Source: Roseiarcus sp963741845
GTDB taxonomy: Bacteria; Pseudomonadota; Alphaproteobacteria; Rhizobiales; Beijerinckiaceae
Assembly (NCBI GenBank): GCA_963741845.1
Contig: CAVUJV010000024.1
Span: forward strand, 558,001-622,000
Direction of reading: 5' to 3'
Length of the DNA: 64,000 nucleotides
Below are positions 8,424 through 17,781 of this stretch, one piece after another (within the stretch, counting starts at the first letter, position 1; the number at the start of each line of letters is the position of its first letter). The notes beneath the pieces are model-generated. The model worked only from the letters and a program-made list of their open reading frames with translations, had not been told where the DNA came from and ran no database searches. Made by a program: the position numbers and the translations under genes.

Positions 8424-9236
8424 TCAGTTCTGCGCCAGCAGGATCTCGCCCTTGCCCAGCGCTGCGAGATCGCCCGCCAGCCGCCGCATCGGGCGGCGCA
8501 TGAGCCGCGCGATCCTCGCGCTGGTCGGCGCGACGAAATTCGCGAGCAGGCGCGTGGCAAGGAGCTCGAAGGCGCCGCAATCGCCGAAGGTCGGCGAGAG
8601 CATCGTCGTCCCGCCCCCGAGCACGATCGTGCCCCGGTTCATGAGATAGCCGGGCAGATCGCCAGCCTCGCCGCCGATCGCGAGCGTTCCCGCGATCATG
8701 CGGCTCCCGGCATAGGGGCCTGCGCGGCCCTCGATCAGCACGACGCCGCGCCGCAGCCGGTCGCCCGCGCGGGCGCCCGCGGCGCCGCGCACATGCACGA
8801 CGCCGCCCGTCATCCCGAAGGTCTCGCCGGCGAGGGGTCCGGCCAGCCGCTCTCCGACGTCTCCGGCGACCTCCATCGTCCCGCCCTTCATGCCCGAAGC
8901 GGCGAAGGGTCCGGCGCTCCCCCGGATCGTCAGCGTGCCGCCGGACATGGCCCGGCCTGCCTCGACGCCCACGTCGCCCTCGACGAGGAGCGAGCCGGCG
9001 TTCAGCCCCATGCCGACGCGGTCGAAGCGCTCGGCGCCCCCTTCGATCACGATGCGCCCGGCATCGCCCATGCGGATGCGGAAAATGTCGCCCGCGGTCA
9101 CGCGCTCACGCGTGGTCTGCAATTCGATCTGCGCGATCTCGGCGGCGCTCTTTCCCGCGAGGGCTCCGGGCGTGAGGAGCGAAAGATCGAGGCGCTGGCC
9201 GGGCGCCGCGCGGGTCACGAAGGTCAGCGGCCTCAC
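8424..9236 (-). CDS. fhcC: Formyltransferase/hydrolase complex subunit C
   Basis: Subunit of the cytoplasmic FhcABCD complex that moves the formyl group from formyl-H4MPT to methylofuran and hydrolyses it to formate. The 270-residue protein is homologous to formylmethanofuran dehydrogenase subunit C. It contains the repeated G-rich motif (for example GPFAASGMKGGTMEVAGDVG) of a right-handed beta-helix like the glutamate synthase C-domain. The GTG start at 9236 overlaps the fhcD stop by 4 bp (GTGA), so translation is coupled. It is the last gene of fhcBADC. Confidence 0.94.
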   Translation of the reverse strand: MRPLTFVTRAAPGQRLDLSLLTPGALAGKSAAEIAQIELQTTRERVTAGDIFRIRMGDAGRIVIEGGAERFDRVGMGLNAGSLLVEGDVGVEAGRAMSGGTLTIRGSAGPFAASGMKGGTMEVAGDVGERLAGPLAGETFGMTGGVVHVRGAAGARAGDRLRRGVVLIEGRAGPYAGSRMIAGTLAIGGEAGDLPGYLMNRGTIVLGGGTTMLSPTFGDCGAFELLATRLLANFVAPTSARIARLMRRPMRRLAGDLAALGKGEILLAQN

Positions 9237-10144
9237 GGCAGGAGCTCCTTGAGGTGGTAATGATGCCGCCCGAGCTTGCCGCCGTAATTGCCGGCGCTGA
9301 TGCGGACGGCGCCGCGCTTCGGCCCGAGCTTCACGATCGCCGCGATCCCGGCGCGCATCGCTTCGGCGACCGCCTCGCTCGTCAGGCCGTCGATCACGAT
9401 CTCCAGAACCGACGCGATGTCCGGCGTGAGCGCGCTCTCGACGGCGCCCTTCAGCGTCGGGCAGAAGGCGTCGTTCGTGGAGGCGCTCGCGCCCTTGTAC
9501 TTCGAGCCGACTTTCGACCCGGAGCGGACGATCCCGCCGGGGAAAGGGAGGATCACGCCGTCGACGGCCCGCATCGCTTTGGCCGCGGCTTCGGCGGCGG
9601 CGAGCGTGTTGGCGCTGCTCGCGCCGAGAATCAGGAGGTTGCCGCCGCCGACCGCCTTCTTCGTCATGAACGTCGTCGATTCGCAGACGAACTCGCCGTC
9701 CATCACCGGCACGCGCCAGTAGCGCCGTCCGCCGAACCGCTTCGAGATCTGCCAGCCGTCGCCGAAGAAGCGGATCGCGGCGCCGAGCTTGAGCCGTTCT
9801 TCGCCAGCATCGAGTCCGGCGTAGCAGGCGGAGCCCGGGCTTGTCAGCACGCATTGGCCGACGCGGTTCTGCAACTGGCGCTGAAGCTCGCTGGTCGAGA
9901 CCGCGAACAGGAGCACGCGCACGCCGGGCCGCCCGTCGGGCGTCTCGCGCGCCGTCAGGATCCTGTCGATCCCTGCCTCGCAGCCGCAGCCGATCACCGA
10001 CGTCGCGAAGCCGGTCATGGTGGTTGCGGCCTGCAACGCCCACGCCCGCGTCGGCGCGGTGACGACGAGGGCGGTCGCGCGCATGTCGAACGCCTCGGCG
10101 AATGTGTCGTCGATGACGACCCCTTTTGCGGTCAGCTTTCGCAC
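9233..10144 (-). CDS. fhcD: Formylmethanofuran:tetrahydromethanopterin formyltransferase subunit D
   Basis: Catalytic formyltransferase (Ftr family, about 303 residues) of the Fhc complex; it transfers the formyl group from formyl-H4MPT to methylofuran. Recognisable Ftr segments are MTGFATSVIGCGCEAGID near the N-terminus and ISAGNYGGKLGRHHYHL at the C-terminus. The GTG at 10144 lies inside the end of fhcA (13-bp overlap) and gives the normal N-terminus (KGVVIDDTFAEAF). Confidence 0.95.
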   Translation of the reverse strand: MRKLTAKGVVIDDTFAEAFDMRATALVVTAPTRAWALQAATTMTGFATSVIGCGCEAGIDRILTARETPDGRPGVRVLLFAVSTSELQRQLQNRVGQCVLTSPGSACYAGLDAGEERLKLGAAIRFFGDGWQISKRFGGRRYWRVPVMDGEFVCESTTFMTKKAVGGGNLLILGASSANTLAAAEAAAKAMRAVDGVILPFPGGIVRSGSKVGSKYKGASASTNDAFCPTLKGAVESALTPDIASVLEIVIDGLTSEAVAEAMRAGIAAIVKLGPKRGAVRISAGNYGGKLGRHHYHLKELLP

Positions 10145-11766
10145 GCGACAACCTCGAAGGGGTTCGGACGGCCGATCGCGCCCTCGGGCACGCGCATGAA
10201 ATCGGAGGGCAATCCGTAACGATCGTCGTAGTAGCGCGCCATGCGGCGCTGCATCTCGCGCTCGACCTCGGGCGCCACATGCACGGCGCGGCCGAAACGG
10301 TAGTGCGTCACGGCCCCGTCGCGCACGACGAGGTCGCCGTCCTTGTAGACGCGCGCGGCGGACCGGAACATCTGCGCGACGTCCTTGCCCGGACGATAGA
10401 CCGCGACATCGGCGCGCGCGCCGGGCGCGAGGTGGCCGCGATCCCGGAGGCCGAGGAGCCGCGACGGCGCGGCGCGGGTCATCGTCGCAATTTCGGGGAG
10501 CGTGTATTCGCGGTTGAGCGCGGCGAGCGTCGTCACGGAAGCGACGCCCGCCGGCGTTCGGGAGAGCCATTCGGCGCGAAGGTCCTTGCTCATCAGCAGC
10601 GCGAACAGATCGGGATAGGCGGTGAAGGGGGCGCCGTTGGGATGGTCGGTGGTGAAAAAGACGCGCCACGGATCGTCGATCAGCAGGAAGAGCTCGAGCC
10701 CGACGGCGAACTGCACGGCGTTGAAAAAGCTCCCCGCGCGATATTCGTAGGGAACGACGCCGCCGCCATTCGAATCGCCGTCGATGATGGCGTATTTTTT
10801 CGGACTTGCCTGTCCCCGCGCCATGAACTGCCTGAGCACGTCGGAGGAGACCGTCACCGTCTGGCCGAACATGACCTGCCCGACGTCGATCGTGACATTG
10901 GGGGCGGATTTCAACGCCTCGGCCAGACGCGGCGCGGCGGAGGAGAAGCCCTGCGGCCCTTCCTTGCCATAGCCGTAGAACTGAAGATGGGCGAGATGCA
11001 GCGGCAGGTCTTCGGCGGCCGCGATGGTGGAGAGCGCCGATTCGAAATTCCCGGGCAGGCCCAGATTGTTGCAATGGACATGCAGCGGATGCGGGACGCC
11101 GAGATCGCTCACCGCCTTCTGCAGGGTCTTCACGATCTGCCGGCTCGATACGCCGTAGGAAGGCACGACGTCGTCGAAGGAGAAGCTGCGGACGTTCTCC
11201 TTGAAAGCCGCCGCGCCACCGGCGTTGATCACCTTGATCCCGACCGCCTTCGTCGTCTCCAGCGTCCAGGCGACATAGTCGCGGACCGCCGAGAGACCAT
11301 CGCCGTCGCGGATCAGGCCGAGGGTGAAATCATCGTTGCCGAGTATGCTCAGGATGCCCTTGTCGATGATGGGGATGTCCGCGAGCTCGAGATGGGCGTG
11401 CAGCGCATTGTGGGGCGAGACCGCGGGCTCGATCACCGTGGTGAAGCCCATTTCGGCGTAAAGGCAGCCGGTCTGGAAGGTCGACCAGCCGGCGTTCGAC
11501 AAAGGCGTTGCGGCGGGGCGCCGCGCATGGGCGCGATGGTGCTCGGGCAAGAGCAGGCGCGCCGTGTTCGTATTGGCGCCGGCGATATGCGAGTGAATGT
11601 CGATGCCGCCGGCCATGACGACGAGGCCGGAGGCGTCGAAGGTTTCGTCGGCCTCGCCTCCCGGCGGCGGAGCGACGATGCGGCCGTCCTCCATCCAGAC
11701 GTCGCCGACCGCGTCGCGCCGATTGGCGGGGTCGATGACGCGGCCGCCCCTGATGCAGATCCTCAT
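10132..11766 (-). CDS. fhcA: Formylmethanofuran hydrolase subunit A of the Fhc complex
   Basis: Amidohydrolase-family subunit (544 residues) that hydrolyses formyl-methylofuran to formate and methylofuran. The N-terminal beta-sandwich (MRICIRGGRVIDPAN) is followed by the metal-site motif GGIDIHSHIAG near residue 55 and by PLHVHCNN and LPLHLAHLQFYG further on. It is homologous to FwdA/FmdA of methanogens but works in the hydrolytic direction. ATGA overlaps with fhcB (4 bp) and a 13-bp overlap with fhcD make one translational unit. Confidence 0.96.
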   Translation of the reverse strand: MRICIRGGRVIDPANRRDAVGDVWMEDGRIVAPPPGGEADETFDASGLVVMAGGIDIHSHIAGANTNTARLLLPEHHRAHARRPAATPLSNAGWSTFQTGCLYAEMGFTTVIEPAVSPHNALHAHLELADIPIIDKGILSILGNDDFTLGLIRDGDGLSAVRDYVAWTLETTKAVGIKVINAGGAAAFKENVRSFSFDDVVPSYGVSSRQIVKTLQKAVSDLGVPHPLHVHCNNLGLPGNFESALSTIAAAEDLPLHLAHLQFYGYGKEGPQGFSSAAPRLAEALKSAPNVTIDVGQVMFGQTVTVSSDVLRQFMARGQASPKKYAIIDGDSNGGGVVPYEYRAGSFFNAVQFAVGLELFLLIDDPWRVFFTTDHPNGAPFTAYPDLFALLMSKDLRAEWLSRTPAGVASVTTLAALNREYTLPEIATMTRAAPSRLLGLRDRGHLAPGARADVAVYRPGKDVAQMFRSAARVYKDGDLVVRDGAVTHYRFGRAVHVAPEVEREMQRRMARYYDDRYGLPSDFMRVPEGAIGRPNPFEVVACES

Positions 11767-12908
11767 GACGGCGCCTTCTCGTCCGCGAGGCGGCTGGCGA
11801 TCAATCCGAGAGCCTGAGCGACGCTTGGCGCGTCCGACGGCTCCGTGGCCGAAACGGCGACGAGCGAGCCCGTATCCGCATTGTGAAGCACGCCGTCATG
11901 ATCGACGCCGGGCCGCCCCACGACGATTCGCACCTTCGGCGCTTTGGGGAAACGGGACGCCGCATCGGAGATTGCAATGACCGGAAGCTCTCTCCAGTCA
12001 GGCGCCGTGGCGCCGAATGCGGAAATCCATACCGCGCAGTCCGTTTCGCCGGAGGCGATGAGGCGCTCCGCATCGAATCGCCAGGGATCGTGGACCGGGC
12101 CTGTGACTGGAAAGCCCGTACGCATCGGAAATCCGGTCGTCCAGCCGCAGGCGGCGAGCACGCCCTGGCCATTGTCGGGGGCCGCGAGCGGCAGGGTCGA
12201 AAACCGCGTCGTCTCGTTGAGGTCGCGCGCCAGTCCGTTGAGCGCTTCGATCTCCAGCGCGTCGAGCGAAGCCGCGCTCCAGATGGCGACGCCGAAACGG
12301 GCGGCGCGAAGGATTTCGGCGACGGCGTCGAGCCGCGCGAGCGGAACGGGCGGCCGCGCGACCGGTCGTCGCCGGACGCGCGCTCTCAAGGCGGCGAGCG
12401 CTGCGGCTCTTTTGGCGCCGCGCCCGATGGCAAGCAACTCCAGTTCGCCGTCATATCCCGCGAGGCGCGCCTTCGGCGTCGATGCAAGCCAGACGATCCG
12501 GCGCTGAATATCCGCTTCCGCCGGCCGCGCGGGCGAATTGAGAATCCTGGCGCCGAGTTCGGGCCATGCTTCGACAAGTCCATCCCCGACGAGCAGCACC
12601 GTGTCGGCCCGCACATGCGCCTCGCCCGGCGCCGTGAGCATGACTCCGGTTTCGCGCATGGAATCGAGGTCGCGCAGCATCGCCGCCGAATGCGTATGGT
12701 CGATGACGCCGCCAATTCTTTCGGCGAGCAGGACCGCCGCACGGATTCCCTCGATGTCGGTTCCGAGGCCGGTCAGAAGCGCCTGGCGGCTTCCGCCCAA
12801 CAGTCGCGCCGCTGCGGAGACTGCAGCGTCGAGGGGAGCAGGCGCGCCATCAATCCAGGCGGATCCCGCGGCGCTCGACGGTCGGTTGCTGGACATCGTC
12901 AAAGTCAC
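11763..12908 (-). CDS. fhcB: Fhc complex subunit B
   Basis: Subunit of 381 residues related to the molybdopterin-type FwdB subunit of formylmethanofuran dehydrogenase. It is shorter and, as in other methylotroph FhcB proteins, lacks the Fe-S and Mo/W-ligand signature, so it is considered structural. The start is not certain: a GTG at 12908 has GGAG 5 nt upstream and is preferred, while ATG at 12896 lacks a good ribosome site. First gene of fhcBADC, divergent from the orfY-mch operon. Confidence 0.88.
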   Translation of the reverse strand: MTLTMSSNRPSSAAGSAWIDGAPAPLDAAVSAAARLLGGSRQALLTGLGTDIEGIRAAVLLAERIGGVIDHTHSAAMLRDLDSMRETGVMLTAPGEAHVRADTVLLVGDGLVEAWPELGARILNSPARPAEADIQRRIVWLASTPKARLAGYDGELELLAIGRGAKRAAALAALRARVRRRPVARPPVPLARLDAVAEILRAARFGVAIWSAASLDALEIEALNGLARDLNETTRFSTLPLAAPDNGQGVLAACGWTTGFPMRTGFPVTGPVHDPWRFDAERLIASGETDCAVWISAFGATAPDWRELPVIAISDAASRFPKAPKVRIVVGRPGVDHDGVLHNADTGSLVAVSATEPSDAPSVAQALGLIASRLADEKAPS

Positions 12909-13227
12909 TCGGGCTCCAGCGTTCGCGAACGGTCGACGGTCGGGCGGCGCACCTTGCGCCCTGGACACTCACGCGCCGACCCCTTCACGCTGCGTCCCTC
13001 CCATCCCTTGATCGTCTCTGCGGATCGTTCGCCGCTTACCTTAGACGGACTTCACGCATCAATAAACACCAAGTGCGAATTCGTCAGCCCTCTCGCGACG
13101 CGCGCTGGACAGATCGGAGGCAGCGCGCTTCTATCAGCGACGCGCGAAAGGCGCCAACCGCAAGCGCCGCGCGCGGGGAGAAATTCCATCTGGACCTGCC
13201 AGAAATTTCCGGTCAAGAAGCAGCTTC
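12909..13227. promoter_or_regulatory. Divergent intergenic region between fhcB and orfY
   Basis: A 319-bp region between two divergent C1 operons, with no credible coding frame. It must contain the promoters of both fhcBADC and orfY-mch-orf5-orf7-fae. It is locally richer in AT around 13050-13085 (ATCAATAAACACC). I see no convincing sigma-70 box pair or large inverted repeat. Confidence 0.55.
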
Positions 13228-14346
13228 ATGAGTAAACGGCCGACGCTCATCGTCGTGGCGCATTCCGCGCGCGCCCTTGCTGTTTCCGCGGCTCGCGCGG
13301 GCTTCGCGCCGCTCGCGATCGACATGTTCGGCGACTGCGACACACGCGCGGCAAGCGAAGCGACGATCGCTTTCGACGGCGACTTCGCGCAGGGGTTCGC
13401 GGAGAGTGCATTGATGCCCGCCGTCGAATCCCTGATTCGCGATTATGATCCGATAGGTCTCGTCTATGGTTCTGGCTTCGAGCATCAACCGAATGTGACC
13501 GAGTCGCTTTCGCGACGCATTCGCGTGATCGGCAATGACGCGGCGACTGTTCAGCGGGCAAAGGATCCGCAGACGCTTGCGCAGCTTTGCGAGGCCATTG
13601 ACGTGCGCTATCCGGAAAGCCTCGCGGCGCCTCCAAAGGCGTTCGACGGATGGCTCGTCAAGCGACAGGGCGGAGCAGGCGGGACGCATGTGCGGCCGGC
13701 GGGGAAGGACGAATGCGCCGTCGATGGCCGGTACTTTCAGCGTCGCGTCGAAGGCCGCGCCGTTTCGGCGTTATTCTCGGCGGATGGGAGGGACGCCAAT
13801 CTCATCGGCTTCAGCGTCCAGTGGACATCGCCGACCGAGGGCGCGCCGTTCCGCTACGGCGGAGCGGCGGGGCCGGTGAAAATCGAGAGCGAGGCGGCGG
13901 CGATTATCGTCCGGGCGATTGGCGGCCTGACGGAAAAGCTCGGGCTCCGAGGCCTCAACAGCGCGGACTTCATCGTCTCCGAAAAGGACGTCCATCTCGT
14001 GGACCTCAATCCACGTCCGGGGGCCAGCCTCGACGTGTTTGATCGAATCGACGATCCGCTTGTTGCGCGTCACATTGCGGCATGCGAGGGACGGGACGCG
14101 GCGCGCGCAGCCACGCCCGTCATTCGCGCAGCGGAAGTCGTCTATGCGCCCGAGGAGATCGTCGTGCGCAAGACGGCGGACTGGCCGGACTGGATCGCGG
14201 ATCGCGCAACGCCGGGGACACGGATCGCAGCGGGCGATCCGCTCTGCACGGTGCTGGCCGAAGGCGCGGACCTCGAGTCCGCCCGCAGTCTGGTCGCAGG
14301 CCGGGCCCGAAAGGCCATCGCATTTCTGGGGGGATCGTCATCATGA
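13228..14346 (+). CDS. ATP-grasp family protein of the H4MPT gene island (OrfY type)
   Basis: Cytoplasmic 372-residue protein with an ATP-grasp layout: an N-terminal pre-ATP domain, the ATP-binding region around WLVKRQGGAGGTHV (about residue 140), and the metal-binding segment NSADFIVSEKDVHLVDLNPRPG (about 240-260). ATP-grasp enzymes make carboxylate-amine bonds. A role in joining amino acids to methylofuran or H4MPT is likely, but the substrate is not known from sequence. It overlaps mch by ATGA. The order OrfY-mch-orf5-orf7-fae matches, as far as I recall, the island described in Methylorubrum extorquens. Confidence 0.82.
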   Translation: MSKRPTLIVVAHSARALAVSAARAGFAPLAIDMFGDCDTRAASEATIAFDGDFAQGFAESALMPAVESLIRDYDPIGLVYGSGFEHQPNVTESLSRRIRVIGNDAATVQRAKDPQTLAQLCEAIDVRYPESLAAPPKAFDGWLVKRQGGAGGTHVRPAGKDECAVDGRYFQRRVEGRAVSALFSADGRDANLIGFSVQWTSPTEGAPFRYGGAAGPVKIESEAAAIIVRAIGGLTEKLGLRGLNSADFIVSEKDVHLVDLNPRPGASLDVFDRIDDPLVARHIAACEGRDAARAATPVIRAAEVVYAPEEIVVRKTADWPDWIADRATPGTRIAAGDPLCTVLAEGADLESARSLVAGRARKAIAFLGGSSS

Positions 14347-15302
14347 ACGCCGCCAGCGCCCTGAGCGTCAACCGCCGCGCCGCAGACCTGACGACGGCCC
14401 TGCGCCAAGACGCCAACCTTCTCAACATCGCGGTGAAGGACGGTCCGCTCAAGGAAACGCTGATCGACGCAGGGGCGGCGGCGCGCGGCAGCATCGAGGC
14501 GGGCCTGAGGATCGCCGAGATCTGCCTCGGCGGTCTCGGCGTCGTGCGATTGGGCGCCGACCATGCGACGCCACGATGGCCCTGGACGATCAGCGTCGCC
14601 TCGCCTCAGCCGGTCATCGCCTGTCTCGGCAGTCAATATGCAGGCTGGAGCCTTTCGCATGGCAAGTTCTTCGCGCTGGGCTCTGGTCCCGCGCGGGCGC
14701 TCGCTCAGAAGGAGGCGGTGTTCAAGGACATCGGCTATCGCGATGCGGCCGACAGCGCGACTCTGGTGATCGAGAGTTCAAGCCCGCCGCCGCCGGAGGT
14801 GATCGAAAAGGTCGCCGGCGATTGCGGCGTCGCGCCGTCGGCGCTGACGGTCATTTACGCGCCGACGCAGAGTCTGGCCGGCAACGCCCAGGTCGTGGCG
14901 CGGGTTCTGGAGGTCGCGCTCCACAAGGCGCACGAACTCAAATTTCCGCTGGAGCGAATCATCGACGGCATGGGCGCCGCGCCGCTGAGCCCGCCTCATC
15001 CCGACTTCGTCAGCGCGATGGGACGCACCAATGACGCCATCATCTACGGCGGCCGGGTGCAGCTTTTCGTCACCGGCCCGGCGGCCGAGGCGAAGGAATT
15101 GGCGGAGGCGCTGCCGAGCCGCGGCTCGCGCGACTACGGAGCGCCGTTCGCCGAAATCTTCAGGCGGTTCAAGGGCGATTTCTATGCGATCGATCCGATG
15201 CTGTTCAGTCCGGCGGAGGCGATCGTGACCGCTGTCGAATTGGGTCAAAGCTTTCACGCGGGCGCGCTGGACCACGACCTTCTCGATGCCTCGTTCCGAT
15301 AA
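14343..15302 (+). CDS. mch: Methenyl-tetrahydromethanopterin cyclohydrolase
   Basis: Cytoplasmic 319-residue enzyme that interconverts methenyl-H4MPT and N5-formyl-H4MPT, the step between MtdB and Fhc. Characteristic Mch segments include LGGLGVVRLG, the KFFALGSGPARALAQKE region and IYGGRVQLFV. The ATG overlaps the OrfY stop (ATGA), and the 3' end overlaps the next ATP-grasp gene by 17 bp, so it is part of a five-gene operon. Confidence 0.96.
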   Translation: MNAASALSVNRRAADLTTALRQDANLLNIAVKDGPLKETLIDAGAAARGSIEAGLRIAEICLGGLGVVRLGADHATPRWPWTISVASPQPVIACLGSQYAGWSLSHGKFFALGSGPARALAQKEAVFKDIGYRDAADSATLVIESSSPPPPEVIEKVAGDCGVAPSALTVIYAPTQSLAGNAQVVARVLEVALHKAHELKFPLERIIDGMGAAPLSPPHPDFVSAMGRTNDAIIYGGRVQLFVTGPAAEAKELAEALPSRGSRDYGAPFAEIFRRFKGDFYAIDPMLFSPAEAIVTAVELGQSFHAGALDHDLLDASFR

Positions 15303-16215
15303 GCCTGCGCCCGCGCGGGTTCTGCTCGTCAGCGATCAGGCCGACTGGCACGCGAGGCAGATGCAGGCCGCCTATGGCGCCCGCGGTCTGGCGGTCACGC
15401 GGGTCGATCTTGCCGCCTGCGGCTTTTCGACGGAAAGCCCGACCGGCCTCGACCTTGCGGAGCTCGGTTGGCGCCTGCCCGACGCGGTTCACGTCCGGAC
15501 GATGTCCGCCGGCTCCTTCGAAGCGATCACCAAGCGGCTGGGCGTCCTGCATGCGCTGCCGCGGCTCGGAGCGCTCGTGTGGAATGACGCACAGGCCATC
15601 GAGCGTTGCGTCGACAAATCCACGACGAGCTTTTTGCTGGCCCACGCCGGTCTGCCCACTCCGCCGACCTGGACGCTGGAATTGCAGGCGCAGGCCCGCG
15701 CGCTGGTCGAGCGGGAACTGCCGCGCGGTCCCCTCGTCCTCAAGCCGCTGTTCGGCGCGCAGGGCAAGGGCCTGCGGCTCATCCGCAACGCCGATGATCT
15801 GCCGCCGCCGGAAGCGGTGGCGGGCGTCTATTACCTGCAGCGGTTCCTTCCTTCGGAAGCCGAGGGATTCCGGGATTTTCGCCTGCTCGTCGTCGGCGGT
15901 CGCGTGGTCGCGGCGATGATGCGGACACATTCCAGCTGGATCACCAACATCAAGCAGGGAGGAAGGCCGTCCGCCGTCATTCCGGATGCCGCGATGCAGC
16001 GCCTCGCCATCCGGGCGGCGGAAGCGGTCGGCGCGGCGATCGCCGGAGTCGACATTCTCGTCGGGACGGACGGCGCCTTGTCGGTTCTCGAAGTCAACAG
16101 CATGCCGGCCTGGAGCGGGCTTCAAAAAGTGACGACCGGCAATATCGCGGGGATGATTGCTGACAGCCTTGTCGACGAGCTCGCGTCGCGCGGCATGAGC
16201 CGCACCGCGTCATGA
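15286..16215 (+). CDS. RimK-like ATP-grasp ligase (Orf5 type)
   Basis: Protein of 309 residues with a RimK-type ATP-grasp domain: ATP-binding Lys regions around PLVLKPLFGAQGKGLRLI and the catalytic metal segment DGALSVLEVNSMPAW near the C-terminus. RimK relatives add glutamates to peptides or cofactors (for example MptN on H4MPT in methanogens). Because methylofuran of methylotrophs carries a polyglutamate tail, glutamylation of methylofuran is a plausible but unproven job. It overlaps mch and, by ATGA, the CitG-like gene. Confidence 0.85.
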   Translation: MPRSDKPAPARVLLVSDQADWHARQMQAAYGARGLAVTRVDLAACGFSTESPTGLDLAELGWRLPDAVHVRTMSAGSFEAITKRLGVLHALPRLGALVWNDAQAIERCVDKSTTSFLLAHAGLPTPPTWTLELQAQARALVERELPRGPLVLKPLFGAQGKGLRLIRNADDLPPPEAVAGVYYLQRFLPSEAEGFRDFRLLVVGGRVVAAMMRTHSSWITNIKQGGRPSAVIPDAAMQRLAIRAAEAVGAAIAGVDILVGTDGALSVLEVNSMPAWSGLQKVTTGNIAGMIADSLVDELASRGMSRTAS

Positions 16216-17102
16216 GGGTCTCGCAGGAGGCGGTGGCGGACGCGTTCGTCGCGGCCTGTCTGGCCGAACTCGACGCGCCGAAGCCGGGCAACGTCCATCG
16301 CTTCGCGCCGGGGCATGGGATGGACGCCGGCGATTTCATTCGCAGCGCGGAGGTCAGCGCTGCGCCGCTGGCGAGGGCCGGGGCGCGGGTCGGCGCGCGG
16401 GTGCAAGGGGCCGTGACCGCGACTCTGGCCGCGGTCGGGCAGAACACCAATCTCGGCATCCTGCTTCTCTGCGCGCCGCTCGCGGCGGCCGCCGAGGCGG
16501 AAGAAGGCGCATTGCGCGACGCGCTGGCGGCGGCGCTCGACAGCCTCGACCGGGAAGACGCGGCCGCCGTGTTCGCGGCCATCGTCGCCGCCAACCCCGG
16601 CGGTCTGGGCGAGTCCGCCCGTCACGACGTCCATGCCCCCGCAAAAGTCACGCTGCGCGAAGCGATGGCGGAGGCGGCGGACCGGGACCGAATCGCACGG
16701 CAATATGTCACCGCCTACGAAGACATCTTTGCGATCGGCCTGCCGGCGCTCTCCGACGCGCGAAGGCGCGGAGCCGATCCGAACTGGGCGACGCTCGCGG
16801 TCTATCTCGCCTATCTCCAGACAGCGCCCGACACCCATATCGTCCGCAAATTCGGGCTCGACGCGGCCGAGGCGGTCCGCCGCGAGGCGATCCCCTGGCG
16901 CGACGCTCTTGAGGCGACGGCCGATCCGAGCGCGCTGCTCGACGGACTGCTGGAATGGGACGCGTCCCTCAAGAAAAGGGGCCTCAACCCCGGCGCCAGC
17001 GCGGATCTCACGGTCGCAACGCTGTTCGCGGAGAATTTGGAGACCCTGCGCGACGACAAACCGCGGGCAGGCATCTTGCCCCGGAGCGCCAACAATGATT
17101 GA
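16212..17102 (+). CDS. Triphosphoribosyl-dephospho-CoA synthase-like protein (Orf7 type)
   Basis: Protein of 296 residues of the CitG/MdcB family, recognised by LDAPKPGNVHRFAPGHGM near the N-terminus, GQNTNLGILLLCAPLA near residue 80 and GLNPGASADLTVATLFAENL near the C-terminus. True CitG makes the prosthetic group of citrate lyase, but no citrate or malonate lyase gene is nearby. In methylotrophs this family is conserved within the H4MPT islands and probably acts on a phosphoribosyl-containing H4MPT or methylofuran intermediate. Function is inferred from context only. Confidence 0.85.
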   Translation: MRVSQEAVADAFVAACLAELDAPKPGNVHRFAPGHGMDAGDFIRSAEVSAAPLARAGARVGARVQGAVTATLAAVGQNTNLGILLLCAPLAAAAEAEEGALRDALAAALDSLDREDAAAVFAAIVAANPGGLGESARHDVHAPAKVTLREAMAEAADRDRIARQYVTAYEDIFAIGLPALSDARRRGADPNWATLAVYLAYLQTAPDTHIVRKFGLDAAEAVRREAIPWRDALEATADPSALLDGLLEWDASLKKRGLNPGASADLTVATLFAENLETLRDDKPRAGILPRSANND

Positions 17103-17187
17103 TTGCGCCGCGGGGCTGAACCCCCCGTGACTATCCGGCCAACCGATCCTGCAAGAGGCGGGATGCTGAAAACAAGGATAGAGCGTC

Positions 17188-17212
17188 GCCTCGCCGCGCT
17201 GGCGGGCGAGGC
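17188..17212 (+). promoter_or_regulatory. Hairpin in the leader of fae
   Basis: An 8-bp perfect stem (17188-17195 with 17205-17212) lies 33 bp before the fae ATG, ending before the AGGGAGGAG ribosome site. The gap between orf7 and fae (143 bp) is long for this operon. The hairpin may stabilise the very abundant fae message or stop upstream read-through. Seen in sequence; role inferred. Confidence 0.4.
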
Positions 17213-17245
17213 TTCAGTTTGGCTGCATCCCAGGGAGGAGCAAGA

Positions 17246-17755
17246 ATGGCGAAAATCACCAAGCTTATGGTCGGCGAATCGCTTGTTGGCGATGGCAACG
17301 AGGTTGCACACATCGACCTCATGATCGGACCGCGCGGCAGCGCGGCGGAGACCGCCTTTGCGACGGCGCTCACCAACAACAAGGACGGCTTCACCGCGCT
17401 CCTTGCTGTCATCGCGCCGAATCTGGCGTGCAAACCGAACACCGTCATGTTCAACAAGGTGACCATCAAGGGCGCCAAGCAGGCGGTGCAGATGTTCGGC
17501 CCGGCGCAATATGCGGTCGCCAAGGCGGTCGCCGACAGCGTCGCCGACGGCACGATTCCGGAGGCCGAGGCCGACGATCTCTTCATCTGCGTCGGCGTCT
17601 TCATTCACTGGGAAGCGGCCGACGACAAGAAGATCCAGGACTTCAACTATCGCGCGACCAAGGAAGCCATCGAGCGCGCCGTGAGCGGCAAGCCGACGGC
17701 GGCGGAAGTCGTTGCGCAGCGCAACTCCGCGAAGCATCCGTTCGGCGCCAACTGA
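17246..17755 (+). CDS. fae: Formaldehyde-activating enzyme
   Basis: Cytoplasmic 169-residue enzyme that condenses formaldehyde with H4MPT to methylene-H4MPT, the entry point of the pathway. The sequence is typical: LVGDGNEVAHIDLMIG near residue 10 with the active-site His, AFATALTNNKDGFTALLAV, and HWEAADDKKIQDFNY. The ATG at 17246 has AGGGAGGAG upstream. The short length shows this is Fae itself, not a Fae-Hps fusion. It ends the operon and is followed by a terminator. Confidence 0.97.
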   Translation: MAKITKLMVGESLVGDGNEVAHIDLMIGPRGSAAETAFATALTNNKDGFTALLAVIAPNLACKPNTVMFNKVTIKGAKQAVQMFGPAQYAVAKAVADSVADGTIPEAEADDLFICVGVFIHWEAADDKKIQDFNYRATKEAIERAVSGKPTAAEVVAQRNSAKHPFGAN

Positions 17756-17781
17756 TCGCCGGCTCGCGTCGCTTGTAACGG

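Noticed and set aside
10126..11817. Plus-strand frame of 563 codons
   Set aside because: Antisense shadow of fhcA; fhcA itself has clear motifs and operon overlaps.
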